Origin: Holacanthus passer
Taxonomy: Eukaryota; Chordata; Actinopteri; Pomacanthidae
Direction: 5' to 3'
Assembly (NCBI GenBank): GCA_025331565.1
Contig: JAFREQ010000061.1
Span: forward strand, 2,323,501-2,387,500
DNA: 64,000 nt
The notes under the pieces were generated by a model that did no database searches, had not been told where the DNA came from, and saw only the letters and a list, made by a program, of their open reading frames with translations. Made by a program: the position numbers and the translations under genes. Below are positions 1 through 13,797 of this stretch, piece after piece. Numbering within the stretch: position 1 is the stretch's first letter; every line of letters begins with the position of its first letter.

Positions 1-3000
1 AACTCCAGTCATAAACTCCTGCTCCACTGTTAGATTATCAAAGAAGGCCTCAGACGCTGAAACAAGAGATATCAGTTAGATTTGATCACATTATAATAAA
101 TGTAGATGACACCTTAAACATACAGTGGTGCAAGAAAAGAGAAATATTGTCCTTAAAACCAGCACTATTAAAAGATAAGTTTTATGATGCCATTTGGGTG
201 ATTTATGTTATCACTGCTGGTTACTTTTCTGAGAAAATAAAGATTGTAGGCTTTTACAAATCACAAGGCTTTTTGGAATTATGAAAATATGGTGTGAGAA
301 TTGGTCTACAATGCCAATGGATTAAACTTTAAAGCAGTATACAGGGAAAAGAGGCAGTTATTTACGCACTGGTGATGTCCTTGATCAGCTCTGCTATAGA
401 AGTGTGATTAGCCAGCGAGCTTCGTGCTGCCTGCATATGAGGCAGCTGAGACACAAACTGCTTAATTTCTCCCACTGTTTTGGCATTGTGGCGTTCCTGA
501 AAGACAGAAAATATCACTTTACTTTCTGTGCTGTTAATATATTCGATACGGCACCTCAGAAAAACAGCATTTTAAATGGTGAAATCCAATATAATTGCCA
601 CAAAAAGTCAATCATACAGCGTGTCAGTAAATGAAATTAGACATAAAACAGGTTTAGACATGGCAGAAAATTAAAATGTAGCAATAACAAGGTTAGGAAT
701 CTGCTGCTCCTTCGTCTAAATATATCTGTAGACAAAACACTTTCACCCATCTTCAATAAACTAATTTAGTTTGGTGTCTATTTACACGAATTTCCTTCAG
801 GCTAAACACTGACAATACACACAATCAATTACGTTCCTGAAAACCTTTGTAATGGTAAGCGTCTGCTCGTGCTTGCTGCTTTCCAGGTGTAGAACACCTC
901 TGATGATGCATTAACAATCTATACTAATGTAGTTTGTATTGCAGTCAATGCACCCGACTTCTGAGCTGATGACAGATGATGGTAACATGTTCAGTTTGAT
1001 AAGGATTCCACGTGAACAATTAGTACTTGACGTTATCTCTAGGTGATTGTTATCACTTCCCTAACCTCATGGATTTCTGTTCTGACCTTTGTGGTAAAAT
1101 GTCACAAAGATTACAATCAGATCAGCTGGGATGTCTGGAAGTAATCTAATGTAGCTCCCAGGAAGTATTAGACATTGCAGAGACATTTTTTTTAACATTC
1201 TTGTAATAAGCATTACACTATAATTATTTTAGAGAAAGCAAATATGTTCTAGTGACAAAGACGAGGCAAGACCAACCTCAAAGGCAGCTGAAATGATTTT
1301 GGCCTTCTTGCTGAGCGCTGCCCCGACAGCGTTGAAGTTTTTGTCCCGTATTTCTGCGTACAGCTCCTCTGCTGAGTTAAGCTGTAGCTTCTTGGGTTCT
1401 GTAGGTAGATCTTTACTTGCCTCACCTTGCTTCTTCTGCGCAAACTTCTCAGGAGGCAACTTGACATAACCTGTGAGTCAGAGGGAGCAAAAGCAAAGAC
1501 TGGTGATTTAAAAAAAGAAGTAGACATTCAAGAAATACTTAAATACATGCAGACTTAAGATAATTACAACAGCGCACTCACATCACACTAACATTCACAC
1601 ATAATGAGAAGAAGTCAAAAAGATTTATTCTCACCATTATTGATTCCATAGATCTCATCAATGAGACCCTCGTAGGTGAGCTGTGTGGCCAGAGGGGTGA
1701 GCAGGTCAACATTACGGTCCAGGAGGAGCAGAGTATCGAACACTGGCAGGATCTGATTCTGACTGCCAGCAAACTCCCTCTTCATCCTCAGCATCATGTT
1801 GGCAACATGCTGAGTACAAGCAGAGACATTTTCTCAAACACATTCAACTGGCTGCTGCTGAGCCTCTGTCCATGTGCATTCAGCAGTTTCAATATATTAG
1901 TGATCATCAGTTTTCATACAGAATGATTCCACCTCTACCATACTCACCCGTGCACATTCTCCTTTCCCATATATCTGTGGAATGGTGCCATACAGTGCCT
2001 GTAAGGTCATGAGGCCTTTGGCTGTGTGGTAAAGGCTTGTTTGGTCATTTTCTAAGTAACATTCCTGTAAGAAAGAAGACGGAGTAAAACACATCATGGG
2101 AGTAAAAATACACCACAGCTATAAATCTGAATGAGGGGTGAAATTCAAATTATTGCCTTCAAGAGTAACAGAATGGTTGACATATTATGTCTGGGATGTA
2201 CAAGTACAAACTCACCCTGAAAGCACTTTCATACTCCATGGAGAGCAGGTCACCATCATAGGGAATCAGGTCCAGGATGTACTCGTCAATGTTGATGAAA
2301 GAGCCCAACACGCCCTGCTCCTTCAGCCGCTGTTCACACAGCATGCTCCGCCGAGGCACAAACAAAATGTGGAAGTCTCGTGACGAATGCATCTTGTCCT
2401 CACTGAAAGGTGCACAACCCAGGACAAAAGTGTTAAATACTGTGGACAGAACGGATGTGAAAATACTTGTCTCTTGCTGACACTAGGGGCTTGAAAATGA
2501 GATGTATAAAACAGACCTGATTACATTCTCAGCAATGATGTCCATGAGCTCCAGCCTGGGACGAACAAAGAAGATGATATTTTTGACGTCTGCAGAGGGG
2601 AGCCTGCCACTCTTGAGGGTGAACATCTTTTCCACTTCATGTTCCTAAAAATCACAGAGAAAACATTTTCAATCCTATTCGTTTCATTCAACATCTTTTT
2701 GTTATTTACAATTGACAAAAACCTACGCTATGTTAGATATGTGGTACATTATTGTGCCTTTGACATCAGATACCTGATCTGGGCCAGAAAGCACTTACCT
2801 TCAGTAGAGAGTACTGAGCTATCAGCCCAAAAGGTCCAGTCAGATATTCGTCCCAAACTATGGCCTAAAGAGAAAGGGCACATAAAGTGTATCAGTAACA
2901 AGACCTGAAAAATTAACTGCATGCGGAAATGTTTACTGTCAGTGTTGCTTATGATTTAGCTATGAGCCAATGGTTCCTATATAATAAATTAATAATAAAT

Positions 3001-3335
3001 TGAAATGCAGACACACTAAAGGGAAACATGCACATATATAAACACGCCTGTAGCTATATTGTTAGAGAGTTGCAGAGTTTTAATATGTCACAACATCTCT
3101 TTGTGCCCACGTTTGGCAGCTGCATGTTAACTTCACACCGAGGCTAAAGAAACTAGCTTAGCTGTCAGATCCACGAGTGTAGATAATTGTCGTTGTTTCA
3201 GCCGTGATTTCCGTCTTTATATATGTTCTTTACCTTGCTCCCCGCACATTTGTCCAAAAACTCTCGAAGCTCTTTTCGTGCTGCTTCTCTCAGGATGTTT
3301 AAATTTACTCTTCCGTATGACAAGTGAGCAGCCAT
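1..3335 (-). CDS. vps33a: VPS33A, Sec1/Munc18-family subunit of HOPS/CORVET (partial, 5' nine exons)
   Basis: VPS33A is the SM-family subunit of the HOPS and CORVET tethering complexes. It binds SNAREs and promotes fusion of endosomes, autophagosomes and lysosomes. Coding exons on the minus strand are 3234-3335, 2799-2864, 2517-2644, 2216-2402, 1948-2064, 1635-1809, 1277-1470, 370-496 and 1-56 (cut by the window edge). All have canonical GT/AG borders and compatible phases, giving about 384 residues of a protein that is about 600 long in vertebrates. The start at 3335 gives [13 protein letters not shown], the family N-terminus. Recognisable blocks are [36 protein letters not shown] and [20 protein letters not shown], the last typical of SM proteins. 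The C-terminal part lies outside the window. It is divergent to the rph3a transcription unit. Recognition is by remembered similarity to vertebrate VPS33A over its whole visible length; a VPS33B identity is unlikely. Confidence 0.96.
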
Positions 3336-3392
3336 CTTTCTTTATTTGCAACGCAAGACAGATCAGGTGACCGGGGCTCGATCACATGACCA
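3333..3392 (-). promoter_or_regulatory. Putative vps33a proximal promoter with E-box/CLEAR-like sites and YY1-like start context
   Basis: Immediately upstream of the vps33a ATG there are two CLEAR-like E-box sequences: TCAGGTGAC at 3363-3371 and TCACATGAC at 3382-3390. Each is close to the TFEB/TFE3 element GTCACGTGAC. The start codon lies in AAAGATGGCTGC, which resembles a YY1 site. No TATA box is evident. VPS33A is a lysosomal-system gene, so TFEB control would be reasonable, but this is inferred from short motifs only. Confidence 0.35.
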
Positions 3393-4699
3393 AAGAAGAT
3401 TCAATAGCAAGATAGTTCGCACCATAATACAGACGAAAAAGCTAATTCTTCCCAGCACATGAAAACTTCCTGTCTGAACACATTGCAACAAAATTACCTG
3501 AAACAATGATAAGTAACAGCAAATTACTCGCAAACAGGACAACTATGCAACATTCGGCTTATGGCGACAACTAATATCTGGTGCGCATGCGTACTGAGTG
3601 TTCGTTGAACAACTTCCCTAAAGCCAGTTTTGAGGAATTTTTGCATATCATATGCATTGAACTATTTCTAGGTTGAACATATCTTAAACATTTTTGTGTA
3701 CATCACATGTATCAGAGTCTATGTTTCCCCAGTTTGAGTATTCTAAATGTGGGACGTGAATACGGAAGTAGGAAGGGATTAAATCTTGTTCCACCTGTAG
3801 TCTTTTCCTGAATGTAGGTGTGGCAATAAAATAATGACAATTGATTATAATTATTTAGTTATTATGTAAATTTTTCTGAAAATCAGTGAGTTTTGTATTT
3901 TTGTACAGATTTCAGTGATGTTACCCATAAATATATATGCAAAAAAATATATGCTTTATTGTCATGAAGAGAAAGGGGCGCATTTCCTCTTTTTTTGGTG
4001 CAATGAACGCTTAACCCTTTAGATGGCGCAATGTCTCCACAGTAAGAATAAAAGTAGAGGTTTGCTTATAATTGAGACACCGATGTTAGAATTTCGTTGG
4101 TTATTTTGTTGAAGATTAAATTAAATTATTGCTGCAAAACAATATATTAATCAAACACATGGACCTGGGAAAAGTAACAGCCAATTCTATTTTATTACAT
4201 TTGGTTGCATGTAAATAAGAGAATATTTCTCAGAGTTCATAGTTAAGAAAGATAAAAATAAACACGAGATCAAAAGCAAGATAAAAATAGAATAGTAGGT
4301 CTTCTATTAAAAGCCTTTGCATTCAAATGACAATAAACCTTGTTGTGATCTTGATCTTGTTGTTAAGTGCATGTTTAAATACCATAAAGCACAGTTGCAA
4401 ATCACCACACATAATACATAATGTTATATAAATGACTTCTCAGTACAGCTGCATGAATGATGAGACACTATGTGCTGTTATAGAGACAATCACATCAGCT
4501 GATTGCCCCATTCAGCATCACTGTTATCACTTCAGATCCAGGGGTTTCCTTCCCTGGGTACCAAGGGCTTTGCATCCTCCACACAGGCTTGAAGAGCAGT
4601 TCCCACGCATTGTGGAGGTCCTGCGAGCCTCCAGCATCAGACTTCTCCTCCAGGCAAAAAATAAAAGACCAGTGGTTTTGGTGACAGGCACCATGCGCA
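3393..4699. other. Intergenic region between vps33a and rph3a
   Basis: About 1.3 kb of AT-rich DNA between divergent genes. The open frames here are short, lack codon bias or recognisable motifs, and have no sensible splice context. No RNA gene or clear mobile element was recognised. Confidence 0.5.
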
Positions 4700-4812
4700 A
4701 TGACTGAGTCTGTGGTCGGATCCGAGCGCCGCACAGAAAAATAGTCCGCATCATTCCCAGAGAGAGAGAGAGATAGAGAGAGAGGAGAGAGCAGAGCAGG
4801 ACTGGACGCTCA
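4700..4812 (+). other. rph3a: Probable non-coding 5' UTR exon of rph3a
   Basis: A GC-richer block with a GA-rich tract ends in a strong donor, CTCAG|gtaggc, at 4812/4813. It lies upstream of the first coding exon of rph3a, which itself begins with 16 nt of 5' UTR after an acceptor at 13781. Long first introns with a non-coding first exon are usual for this family. The left boundary (transcription start) is a guess, and further 5' UTR exons could exist in the 9-kb gap. The minus-strand frames across this block are judged spurious. Confidence 0.45.
4759..4796. repeat. GA-rich simple repeat
   Basis: Near-perfect (AG)n tract with a few interruptions, inside the probable rph3a 5' UTR exon. GA tracts are common near vertebrate promoters and may bind GAGA-type factors; it may also be a simple microsatellite. 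Confidence 0.8.
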
Positions 4813-6399
4813 GGTAGGCTGCAACATCTCCTTCGAAGCATTTTCAAACATTGCATCCTCAACCTAAAACCACTGTGAGCTTATTGACCAGTGCATTAGA
4901 AATTCTCATTTATAAGTTGAATGAATGCAGCATTTCATTCACAAGAGAGACTGAATATGATGTGTTTCACATTTCATTGCCTGTATTTGTTAATTTGATT
5001 GAACACGTTTTTTTGCCTTTACAAACTCGTTACTTACTGAGTCATTTGAATGAAAAATGAATGTGTGCAGTGCAGCTCAGTTTGCATGGAGCTGCTGCTA
5101 ATTAACCTATGAGAGGTACAAATTATGTAAATGAACATTTGATTGATTCCTTTGTTTTATGGAAAACATGTCTTACTGAAAACAGCTCTGCAGCAGAATG
5201 CTCCTGTCATTCATGCAGAGATGCTCATGGAGCTGATCACCTCCTTATTTTGAATTGTTGCATTGATTTTACTACAGCATGCTTTGGTGTTATGATTACG
5301 CACTCCTCAATGGGTGATGAATATAACTCTTGGTGCAGCTCTGAAGGCTCTGTTAAATCCTCCTTCAGATGAATTAAAACAAGGCTGGTGGCTCGCTGCT
5401 CTCCTGCAACACTGGTGCTTCCTTGTTGCAGATCTTATATGAGAAAACAGACCTGGTAAGTCATGTGGGAGATTGTGTGGTTGCAGTCCCTGGGCGTTGC
5501 TGCAGGATTTTTAGGAGTGCACACTGGGGCTTGAAGTGCCTGCAGACTTGGGAGGAAAACATCAGTGGTGCCTCCAGATGCTGATGTGGGCAGGGCAGCT
5601 CTCAACTCCAGCTGTGCCACAGGACAGGTGATTCGGTCGCCTACTTGTTGTGATATTACCTCATCCTGCACCCGTGGGTTATTGCACTTTGTGGGTCAGA
5701 GCCGTGCGTGTTGTGAACAGACTCATTGGACCAAACAGGTTCAACGCTTCTGGTGTTAATATGGAAGGAGGACAGGAAAAAGAAGCCAGGAATCCGCCTC
5801 TCTGTTCCACCATCTCCAACTCCTCCTACAGACCTGAAGCATGGGGATTAAATGGGGGAGGGGAGAAAAGACTGAATGAACAGTCTGAGAGATATCTGCA
5901 GCTGCCTCCTCTCACATGAGCAACCACAGTAGTGATTGGACGACACCCTTATGCTGGTACCTCTCTCTCTGTCTCTCTGCCAGCCCACTGTTTTCTGTCC
6001 AGAGAAAGATCAGAATTAGGCAAGAAAAGGGGGGAAATTGCTCCTTTTGGATGTATCATGTGAAACAAGATAAATAAGAGAAGGAAGGAAACATGGGCGT
6101 TTAGGGAAAAGGTGAAAAAAGATGGAGGAAGTGCTCTGCACACTAACTGCATTATTTAAAGCTGAAGCATACGAGGCGACTGTACCCATAATCCCATGTT
6201 TTCATCTTGTCTTCCTCTCTAACTGTCTTTTCAACTCTGCCTGTTAAGAACCAGCCCAGCAAAAATGCATAATTTCTGACAACCACGTTTATTGATGTGA
6301 GAGAGGATCCACTGACAGTGCTCTTGCAACAATGGCCCGTTCTGCATGGGCTTTGAAATTTGGCGCAGGTACAGTCTACTACAAACACGCAGACTGGTG

Positions 6400-6426
6400 G
6401 ACACACACATGCACACACACACACAC
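6400..6426. repeat. CA microsatellite
   Basis: Interrupted (CA)n dinucleotide repeat visible directly in the sequence. Confidence 0.8.
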
Positions 6427-9400
6427 AGCTTTTAATCATTCTGATTCTCGTCTTCTGATCTTGCTGTTACCATGGCCACAGTTGGTAAAGGTGCATGACT
6501 CTATGTTCCTCTGTGCTCCTCATAATCCGTGAACGGAGCTTTGAACCTAAAATCATGTTATACTCTAAATATCTGTTGTTTCTGTCCATTGCTTTAGAGC
6601 TTATTTCTAAATTTGCTGCAAGAGAGATGTTTTTTCTGCCATTTGTGGCCGAGCTTCAGAAGGGAGTGGCTTCATCTTCAAATTCTCATCAGAGCTGTGG
6701 ATGAGAATCGATTCACCAGCCTCTCTGAAACTGGTCATTAGATCTGCCTAAGCACTGTGGCATATTGGAAAAGACAGATATAATTAATGTGGCCTTTAAA
6801 GTAAGTTTCCTCAAGAGAGCAAGGAGTTAAAAATCCAAAAGAGGATCTTGCTGTAGTCGAAGCTATAAACACCAGCCTGCACATCTGTAAGCATCATCCT
6901 GTCCGCTACCATTTATGAGCTCGGACACATATATTTATCTGATCAGATTCACCTCTGTGCATGTGTTGTAGCTGCAGTGATGCCCCAGAAGCTCAGAGTG
7001 ACGTCTGAATAAACAAACTTTGCATTTCAAGTCACATAGCCGAGCTTCCCAACAGGGGTTTTTATCTCACAAGTTGGGCCAAGGCTCTTTTTTTTTTGTC
7101 GCAGTGTTTCCAGACTGGAACACGCTCTCGTTTGCCAACAGAGATCTACTAAAAACACCCAGGGGTATTGTACCTGCTCGTTTGCTGGTGGGACAAGAAG
7201 GAGGGGGGGGTCAGATATCCAGCAGCTGAACTGTGCCAGGTCTTCAAAGCGGAGAAACAAAGAGACAGAATCATGGCTATTGAACAGAGGGATCGATAGG
7301 AAATCAGACCTCTTGCTTTATATGTAAGAACCATGTAGTTTATCTGTCAGACCACCAGCTGTAGGTCACTTCTGGTTAGTGGGGAATGAATGTGTAGAAT
7401 CTTTACAAGAGACCTTTACTGCGCTGATTTAATGCCCCTGTCTGGTCGTACTTGTTTCCCCTGAGATAAGATGGGAGGAAATTGAAGGAGCATGACTGGC
7501 CGATGCATCAGCAGCCAGTTCTCAAAGTCCCACCTCTTACCTCTGGGGCACACAGGGATGAATCACCATCAGCCAAGCAAATTTGAGACTTACTGCAGGC
7601 TCTTTGCTGGAGTGCAATTAATTGAGTGCTCCATGTCCACTAGCCATTTACTTACGCAGTTCTAAAATAAGGCCTGGATGAAAGAGGTCTCTGAATTACA
7701 TTGAAATGTCTGAGAAATTGTGGGTCAGCAGACTTTTTTTTTCTGCTAAATTTCAGGGTGATTACTGTAATTTAGACCTAGAAGATATGAACTGCTAACT
7801 CACTGCGCATTGTGTTGATTTAAGAATGAAATTCGCAGCATCCGCCCCGTTTAGGTCTGCTGGTCAGGGCCAATGGCGATGACAGGAGAACAGCACGCTC
7901 GCTTGTCGGTCACTGGATGGTCTTTCCTGTTTGTTCTCCAGCGACGCGGGACCTGGAGCCATGCCTGCCAAGAGGATGTAGTTGTGTGTATATGAATCGG
8001 TGCAACGCGCTCACATTTGAGAGGTGAAGAGTCCTCGCAGATGGCTCCACAGATGGTCCCTGTCAACGCCGTTGTCTGACTGAAAACATGGATAATTTGT
8101 CGATGCCACAGACCTAAAAGGCTAACAAACATCCTCACAGATTCCTAAAATAGAGTTTTCTCAGTCTGTCTGGCTCTCTGATCTGTTTCTCCCTAAATCC
8201 ACTGTTCTGTGCATGATCTCTGATAGAGATCCAAGTACGTAAAGCGTGCACCAAGGCCTTAAAGAGGGGACTTACACGGAGTGAGAGGAAATGGGGGTGG
8301 GAGTTGTAAATAATTAAGAAATGCTGAGTGATGTTTTCCTTCTGCAGTGGAGTCCTTCTTGGTGCAGTGCTTTACAATCTTGGTCCAGGCCTCAGTGGGT
8401 TGTTGGCATCTCACAGCCCCTTTATGGGGGATGGATGGAGTTGTGCCACGAATGCAACTGGGAGTGGGTGGTTACCTTGTGTTTTTTTTGGTCCTTGTCT
8501 CCCCACTCGCCCTGCAGGCCTGATGTGTGAGCATCAGACACCAGCAGCTGATACTGTGAGGAGTTAGTTTATAAGACCAAATGATCTGTTTGTGAGAACG
8601 TCGATTACTCCTCTTAACCCTTTGGTGGATGTGCTCAATCATCTGTAGTATACTACTTGTGTTTATGGTCCGATCCGCTGTGTGGTGGTGCCACTTATAA
8701 GACTCTGCACAGACCTTGAATTTCTTTCTGTCATTAGACCCACCAGCCCACACTCGTCACCACAGAATGTGAAGGAGCGGCCGGTTGTGCTTTTTGATGA
8801 CACATAACTCACATGTGAGTCAAGGTGTTTTTCAGAAGGTTTCAGTGAAGGTCTGTAGATGACTCATCACTCACACTCTAAATGGGTAAATCTGACTTGT
8901 GATTGGTTCTCAAATGAGTCTGTATTCAAATTAGATGTAAATGAAGAAAAGGATTAAAAGAGAAAAAATATTTTTTTCAGTCATCCCTGCTCGGGCGTGA
9001 CGTTCCAGATCACCACGGGACTGGAGTTGAAACTGTAGACCGGCCAAGACTCTCCTGTCTGAGGATCTCCGGCTGTGTTCTGTTTCATAATACATAAAAC
9101 AATTTGAGCTACCGCCAGGCCAGATGGTAGAGGAAGAAAAATAGTAAAAACAAAATATTATTTTCTTTCTTTTCTTTGTCAGTTTTAATGTTTAAACTGA
9201 AAATGTATGTACTATATTTTCAACATTTTTTCACATTTTCACATGCAATTTTTATATAGTTGACAGTTTAGTAAAAAGAGAAGACGACACAGTATCAGAT
9301 TTTATACCAAACATCAGTGCTTTGCAATGATTCTTACTTTTCAGACGGAGGAATCCTTTCAGTGTTGCTTGCTATTGCTCATAGTTTCCCAACATTATAA

Positions 9401-12198
9401 ATTATGAATATGAAGTCACACAAAGCCGTATAAAGCAGCCTGGTAATGACTAACTTTAAGAAATGAGCTAATTTCTCGCAGCCCTGTGAAAAATTGTGTT
9501 TGGGTTGCAATGTTATTACGGCTTTAATAGGAAAAAGTGCAGCGTGTTATAGCTGATGAAACATTTATGTTCACAGCAACATGAAAAAAATGTGATTGTG
9601 ATATGATTTCGCCTGGATTATTAACTCGTTGGTTGTGTGGATATGCTGTGCTGGCATGAATGTCAACTCTGGCATCTACTCAGTTTCAGTTTTGGATGAA
9701 AGTGCTGATCTGAGTCCACAGAGACTCTGCGTTGGCCAATGGTAAGGCTTGGTGGTGAAGGATCGGGTGGTGGCCTCCATTATACGTAAGTAAGTTCAAC
9801 CCCGAGGCATTAAAATACGAATGGAGCCCCGATGAAAGATAAATTAAAGTGAAGCCAATTGTGGGACTTCGCATTGATCTCCGATTCTCATTAACCCATT
9901 TTAGAAATGTCCTTTTTGTAGGACGGCGAGGGAATTGTTGCCCTGGAATTCAAGCGCAGTACTACGTAGTGTTTTAATGCCATTATGGTGAATACATCTA
10001 CAAACTGGGTGTAAAAAATCAGATCGATGATTCATTTCCCGTCAGTGAACTAATTGCCGTACAGCACAAATAGCTTGATAACATTAGAGTAAAACCTTTG
10101 CTTTTACACATTGTTTTTTGCTGATCTCAGTACAAAGGAGATGACTCTCTTCCCTCTATCCCCACCCCCCCCTCAAGCTCTCAGTGCTGTATCCATAATG
10201 ATCCATGTTGGATCAATCCACCACTGCTTCATTGTCACTCCTCCTGCTTTCTTCAGTCCTCGTTTCCACGATCAAGTATCAAAATCTTGAAAAGAGATGT
10301 CAGACTGGCCATAACAAGGTGCTCTTATTCCCGTCCACTCCTTCTCCAGTCATATGTTCTGCAGTAATGACTCATAGACCTGCTATTGAAAGTCACATAA
10401 CAACATTAATCCGTGCAAGTGCCTGATAAGACTTAAAGCTAGTTACTCATGCTGAGCTTTCACCTCAAGTATCCAAGGAGAATGCACGGCCGTGTTTCTA
10501 AAAATGGATGGAAAATGTGTAGGGTGTGCTCTGGGAGTTGTGTATGCATGCATCCCTGAAGATGCACAGATGCAGGTTTGTATTGACTATCCCCTCGGGC
10601 CCTGAGGAGGAGACACAGGTTTCTAAATTGGGCCTTTCCACCCCCATGTGAAATTCTATACAGGAGAGATCCTGCTGGGGGGTTGATTTACGATGATCAG
10701 GCAGATGACTAGCGTGAGTCAACGCTCTCCCTCTGGTCTTTCCTGTTGTCATCTCACACATGATCTGTTACTATTCATGCCTGGTGCTATTGTCGACGCT
10801 GTCGTGCGGTTGCTTGCACAGTTCTGGGCATCACTTTGCAGACCGCCACGTCTGAGAGCGTCGTCACTGAGGCTTCATGACATTTTGGAAAAGAGAAAAA
10901 AACACAGGAAAATATCCGCTGTCCCCAGAGAAGAATCCACCACCTGACTGAGTCATCTCATATGGGTGGAAAATGCGTATGAGATGACTGTTGCACCGAG
11001 TCAGAGTCACAGATGACGCAGATTAGTTGCATTTATAACCTCAGCAGCACAGAGGATGACAGTCTGAGGGTCACAGTGATGTCATAACTGCAGAATAATA
11101 AGGCTCAAACTGACATTTTGGTGGAGACAGTCCATTATAATTGGCCTCAGGTACACTTTTCAATATGTACATGTGAAACCGTTTGAGATGTAAAACCTCT
11201 CTGACTGCACAGTAAATGAAACCAAGCTGTACTTTTCTATGCAGCAAAGCCTACACTGACAGCTCTGTATGAGAAAAGTGTGTATACGATCCTCAGGACG
11301 ATCACCTGAATGCTAATTGGATTGTCACCTCGGCAAAGAGTCCACTTCTGTGATGCGGTAACATCTATCCTCGGCACCGGAGAGCTGTGACTTGTCTGAG
11401 TCAGTGATTACCCAGCCCGAGTCTGAATGCCTCCTCCCATCTGTCTCTCTCCATCCACCTCTCGAGGACAATCATGTTAGACAAGAGTGGGATTATTCAT
11501 TTTGGCAAGTGAAGGAGGGCCACGCTCGAGAGCCTCGGTGTATACCATATCTATATTGTACAGTCAGAGTAATGTCTGAACTGTCAGGCTGCTGCTGAAA
11601 AGTGGAAAAAGACAAATGCTCCCTGAGGATTGTGTTGCCACTGTTGGCTGGATGCAGCAGCATCAGAGGGAGAAGCCCACACCCAGAGTGTCTATTGATA
11701 GCACGGCGAATTTGTTGTTATTCTGTGAATCCCGCAGGCAGTGCAGCAACAGATTAGAGCTCAAAAGGTATGTAGCCTGACGTTACGCAGCATAATATGA
11801 GCAGCTGAATGAAGGAGACAGCGGCGCACCCCTCCCTCTCTCTCCCTCTTTCACTTTCTCCAAGCTTCTATAGTGCCGGATTTTACCGCTGTGAAAAGCT
11901 GAACACAAGTGAAACTTATTGATTTTGCTTTTAGCTTGATCATTATGCATTCTTTACTGTATCTCTCTCCAACGCTGTACCAGCACTCTCATCCTGCACC
12001 ATCACAATCCTGGACGTCCGAGGCTCCATAGAGGCTTTTGCTTCCTGTCGTTGCTCCTCGTCGGAGCCCGCGGGTCCTCTCTGACGGCTGCTGCTTCCCC
12101 TCAGGACATACACTGCTGCATCCTCCGGCCTGTGGCTGCTGCAGCATCGCTCCATGTATTGTCTGAGACTTGAAACAGTTTCAGTCAATCGCACAGGG

Positions 12199-12199
<1 letters not shown>

Positions 12200-12256
<57 letters not shown>
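12200..12256. repeat. (CA)n microsatellite
   Basis: Uninterrupted CA dinucleotide repeat of roughly 28 units. It produces spurious open frames of alternating Thr-His and Cys-Val on the two strands. Likely length-polymorphic. Confidence 0.95.
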
Positions 12257-12261
<5 letters not shown>

Positions 12262-12804
12262 GACTTGCCAATGGGCACTCGCCTCAGTGATTCCTGCTGA
12301 CATCTTTGTATCATCTTTACTGTGTCACTCTGAGATGAAATTACACTGCTGGTATCATACATGGATACAGTTGACAACACGCTGTCACCCACTGTCACCA
12401 TTAGCACTGAGCTGTGTTCTCAGCCTGGTTTTTTTTTTTTGTTGCACCGTGCATGCAAACGACTCCAAAAGCTAATCTCCTGTCATCGTGTGTTTTAAAT
12501 ACTCCGATGACACAGCCTTCCTCAGACTCCTCCTCAGCAACAGTGACTCTCTCTGACAAACAATCCCAGTTTCACCACATGGAGTGATGATACCTTTCTG
12601 CAGATCCTATAAACTGCTCTCTAGCCCTCTGCATAACACCTGACCACACTCCCAGTCCCACCAGCATCCCTGGAGGAAGAGAAAAAGTGTTTGAGAACTG
12701 TCGATACACAGACATCACTGTGGATAAAAGCTTCAGCTTCAGCCAGCGCACCATGAACGATCAGAAACGTTGGAGACAAAGACTCTTAGTCATCCCTGTC
12801 AGTG

Positions 12805-12828
12805 CCTCCTCCTCCTCCTCCTCCTCCT
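12805..12828. repeat. (CCT)n trinucleotide repeat
   Basis: About seven to eight tandem CCT units in the rph3a first intron; a poly-Ser reading in one frame is not supported as coding. Confidence 0.85.
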
Positions 12829-13797
12829 GCATCGTAAGAATAATTGAGCCACTCCTGCTATATGGTACCATCTGTTTCTTTGATATGTTGTCGAGTCACA
12901 AACTGGAAGACATTCCTTGCAGCTTCACTTACGGCTGCTAAAATAATTGGTCTGGCCACCCCCAATTTGAAAAGCACATATGTATGTACATGACCCGCAA
13001 CACCCACTTCGCCATCAGGGTTTGCTTTGTCATGAGCTTTGTACCTTTTGCAGGACTCACATGAAGCGATGCTCTATCTGTTAAAACCGCTGCGCGTCAG
13101 CATAGTTTGCGCTTGTATTTTACAGATCCATAGTGTTTGTGTTGTGGCTTTGCAGTGTTTTCCTGTGTCCATTTATTGCTTGAATATGTCTGTGGAAAGA
13201 AGCTGATAAAACTGGCTTGGCAGGAGGAGCTGGTTCTGACCAGGCTGTAAATTTGGCACCAGAAAATGTGCTTGCGTGGAAATTGGTAGCTGATTTTTCA
13301 TTGCTATTTCAGACTTAATATGCAAATTCGTAGGAAGCAAGGAGGTGAAGGGAAAAACGTGATGATTACTTTCTGGAAACTGTAATTGATTTTTTATCTG
13401 TTCTAGTTGCTGTATGGCTTATGGTGGTCACTGATGTGTGTGTGTGGCGATTAAAGGAAGACTGGTGACGATCCAAATTTAAGGTCAGCAAAGTCCTGGC
13501 TCACAGATTTGTACGAAATGTCCTTTTTGATGAGAGAGCAGAACATGGTGGCAGTTAGGTCAGTGCTGCAGGAGATGAGGAAATGATAGAGGAAAGCAAA
13601 AAGTGTAGACATCACTTGGACGTAAGTGAGAAACTGGTCATGAATTTGATGATTTCTGACTGTACTCAACAAAACTTCTAATGCCCACCCAAATTAAGAC
13701 GTCATTTCAGGACATTAGTTTAAGATTGTTTGACTATTTCATGCTGAATTCATGTCTGTCTGTCTTTCTGTCCGCCTGCAGACTGTGACAGCGCAGC

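Larger units (their letters stand above)
4813..13781 (+). other. rph3a: Large first intron of rph3a (non-coding, about 9 kb)
   Basis: No coding exon could be supported in this stretch: the many short open frames on both strands have no family motif and no matching splice borders. It holds CA microsatellites (about 6400-6426 and 12200-12256), a CCT/CTC tract (about 12805-12828) and short homopolymers. It ends in a CT-rich tract and acceptor CCTGCAG at 13781. Undetected enhancers or alternative 5' exons are possible. The intron call depends on the inferred upstream exon. Confidence 0.5.

Noticed and set aside
4527..4862. Minus-strand ORFs at 4.5-4.9 kb
   Set aside because: Low complexity, generated in part by the GA tract; the region fits a 5' UTR exon of rph3a on the other strand.
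11943..12475. Long ORFs on both strands through the CA repeat
   Set aside because: Length comes from the dinucleotide repeat (Thr-His or Cys-Val runs); no family similarity.
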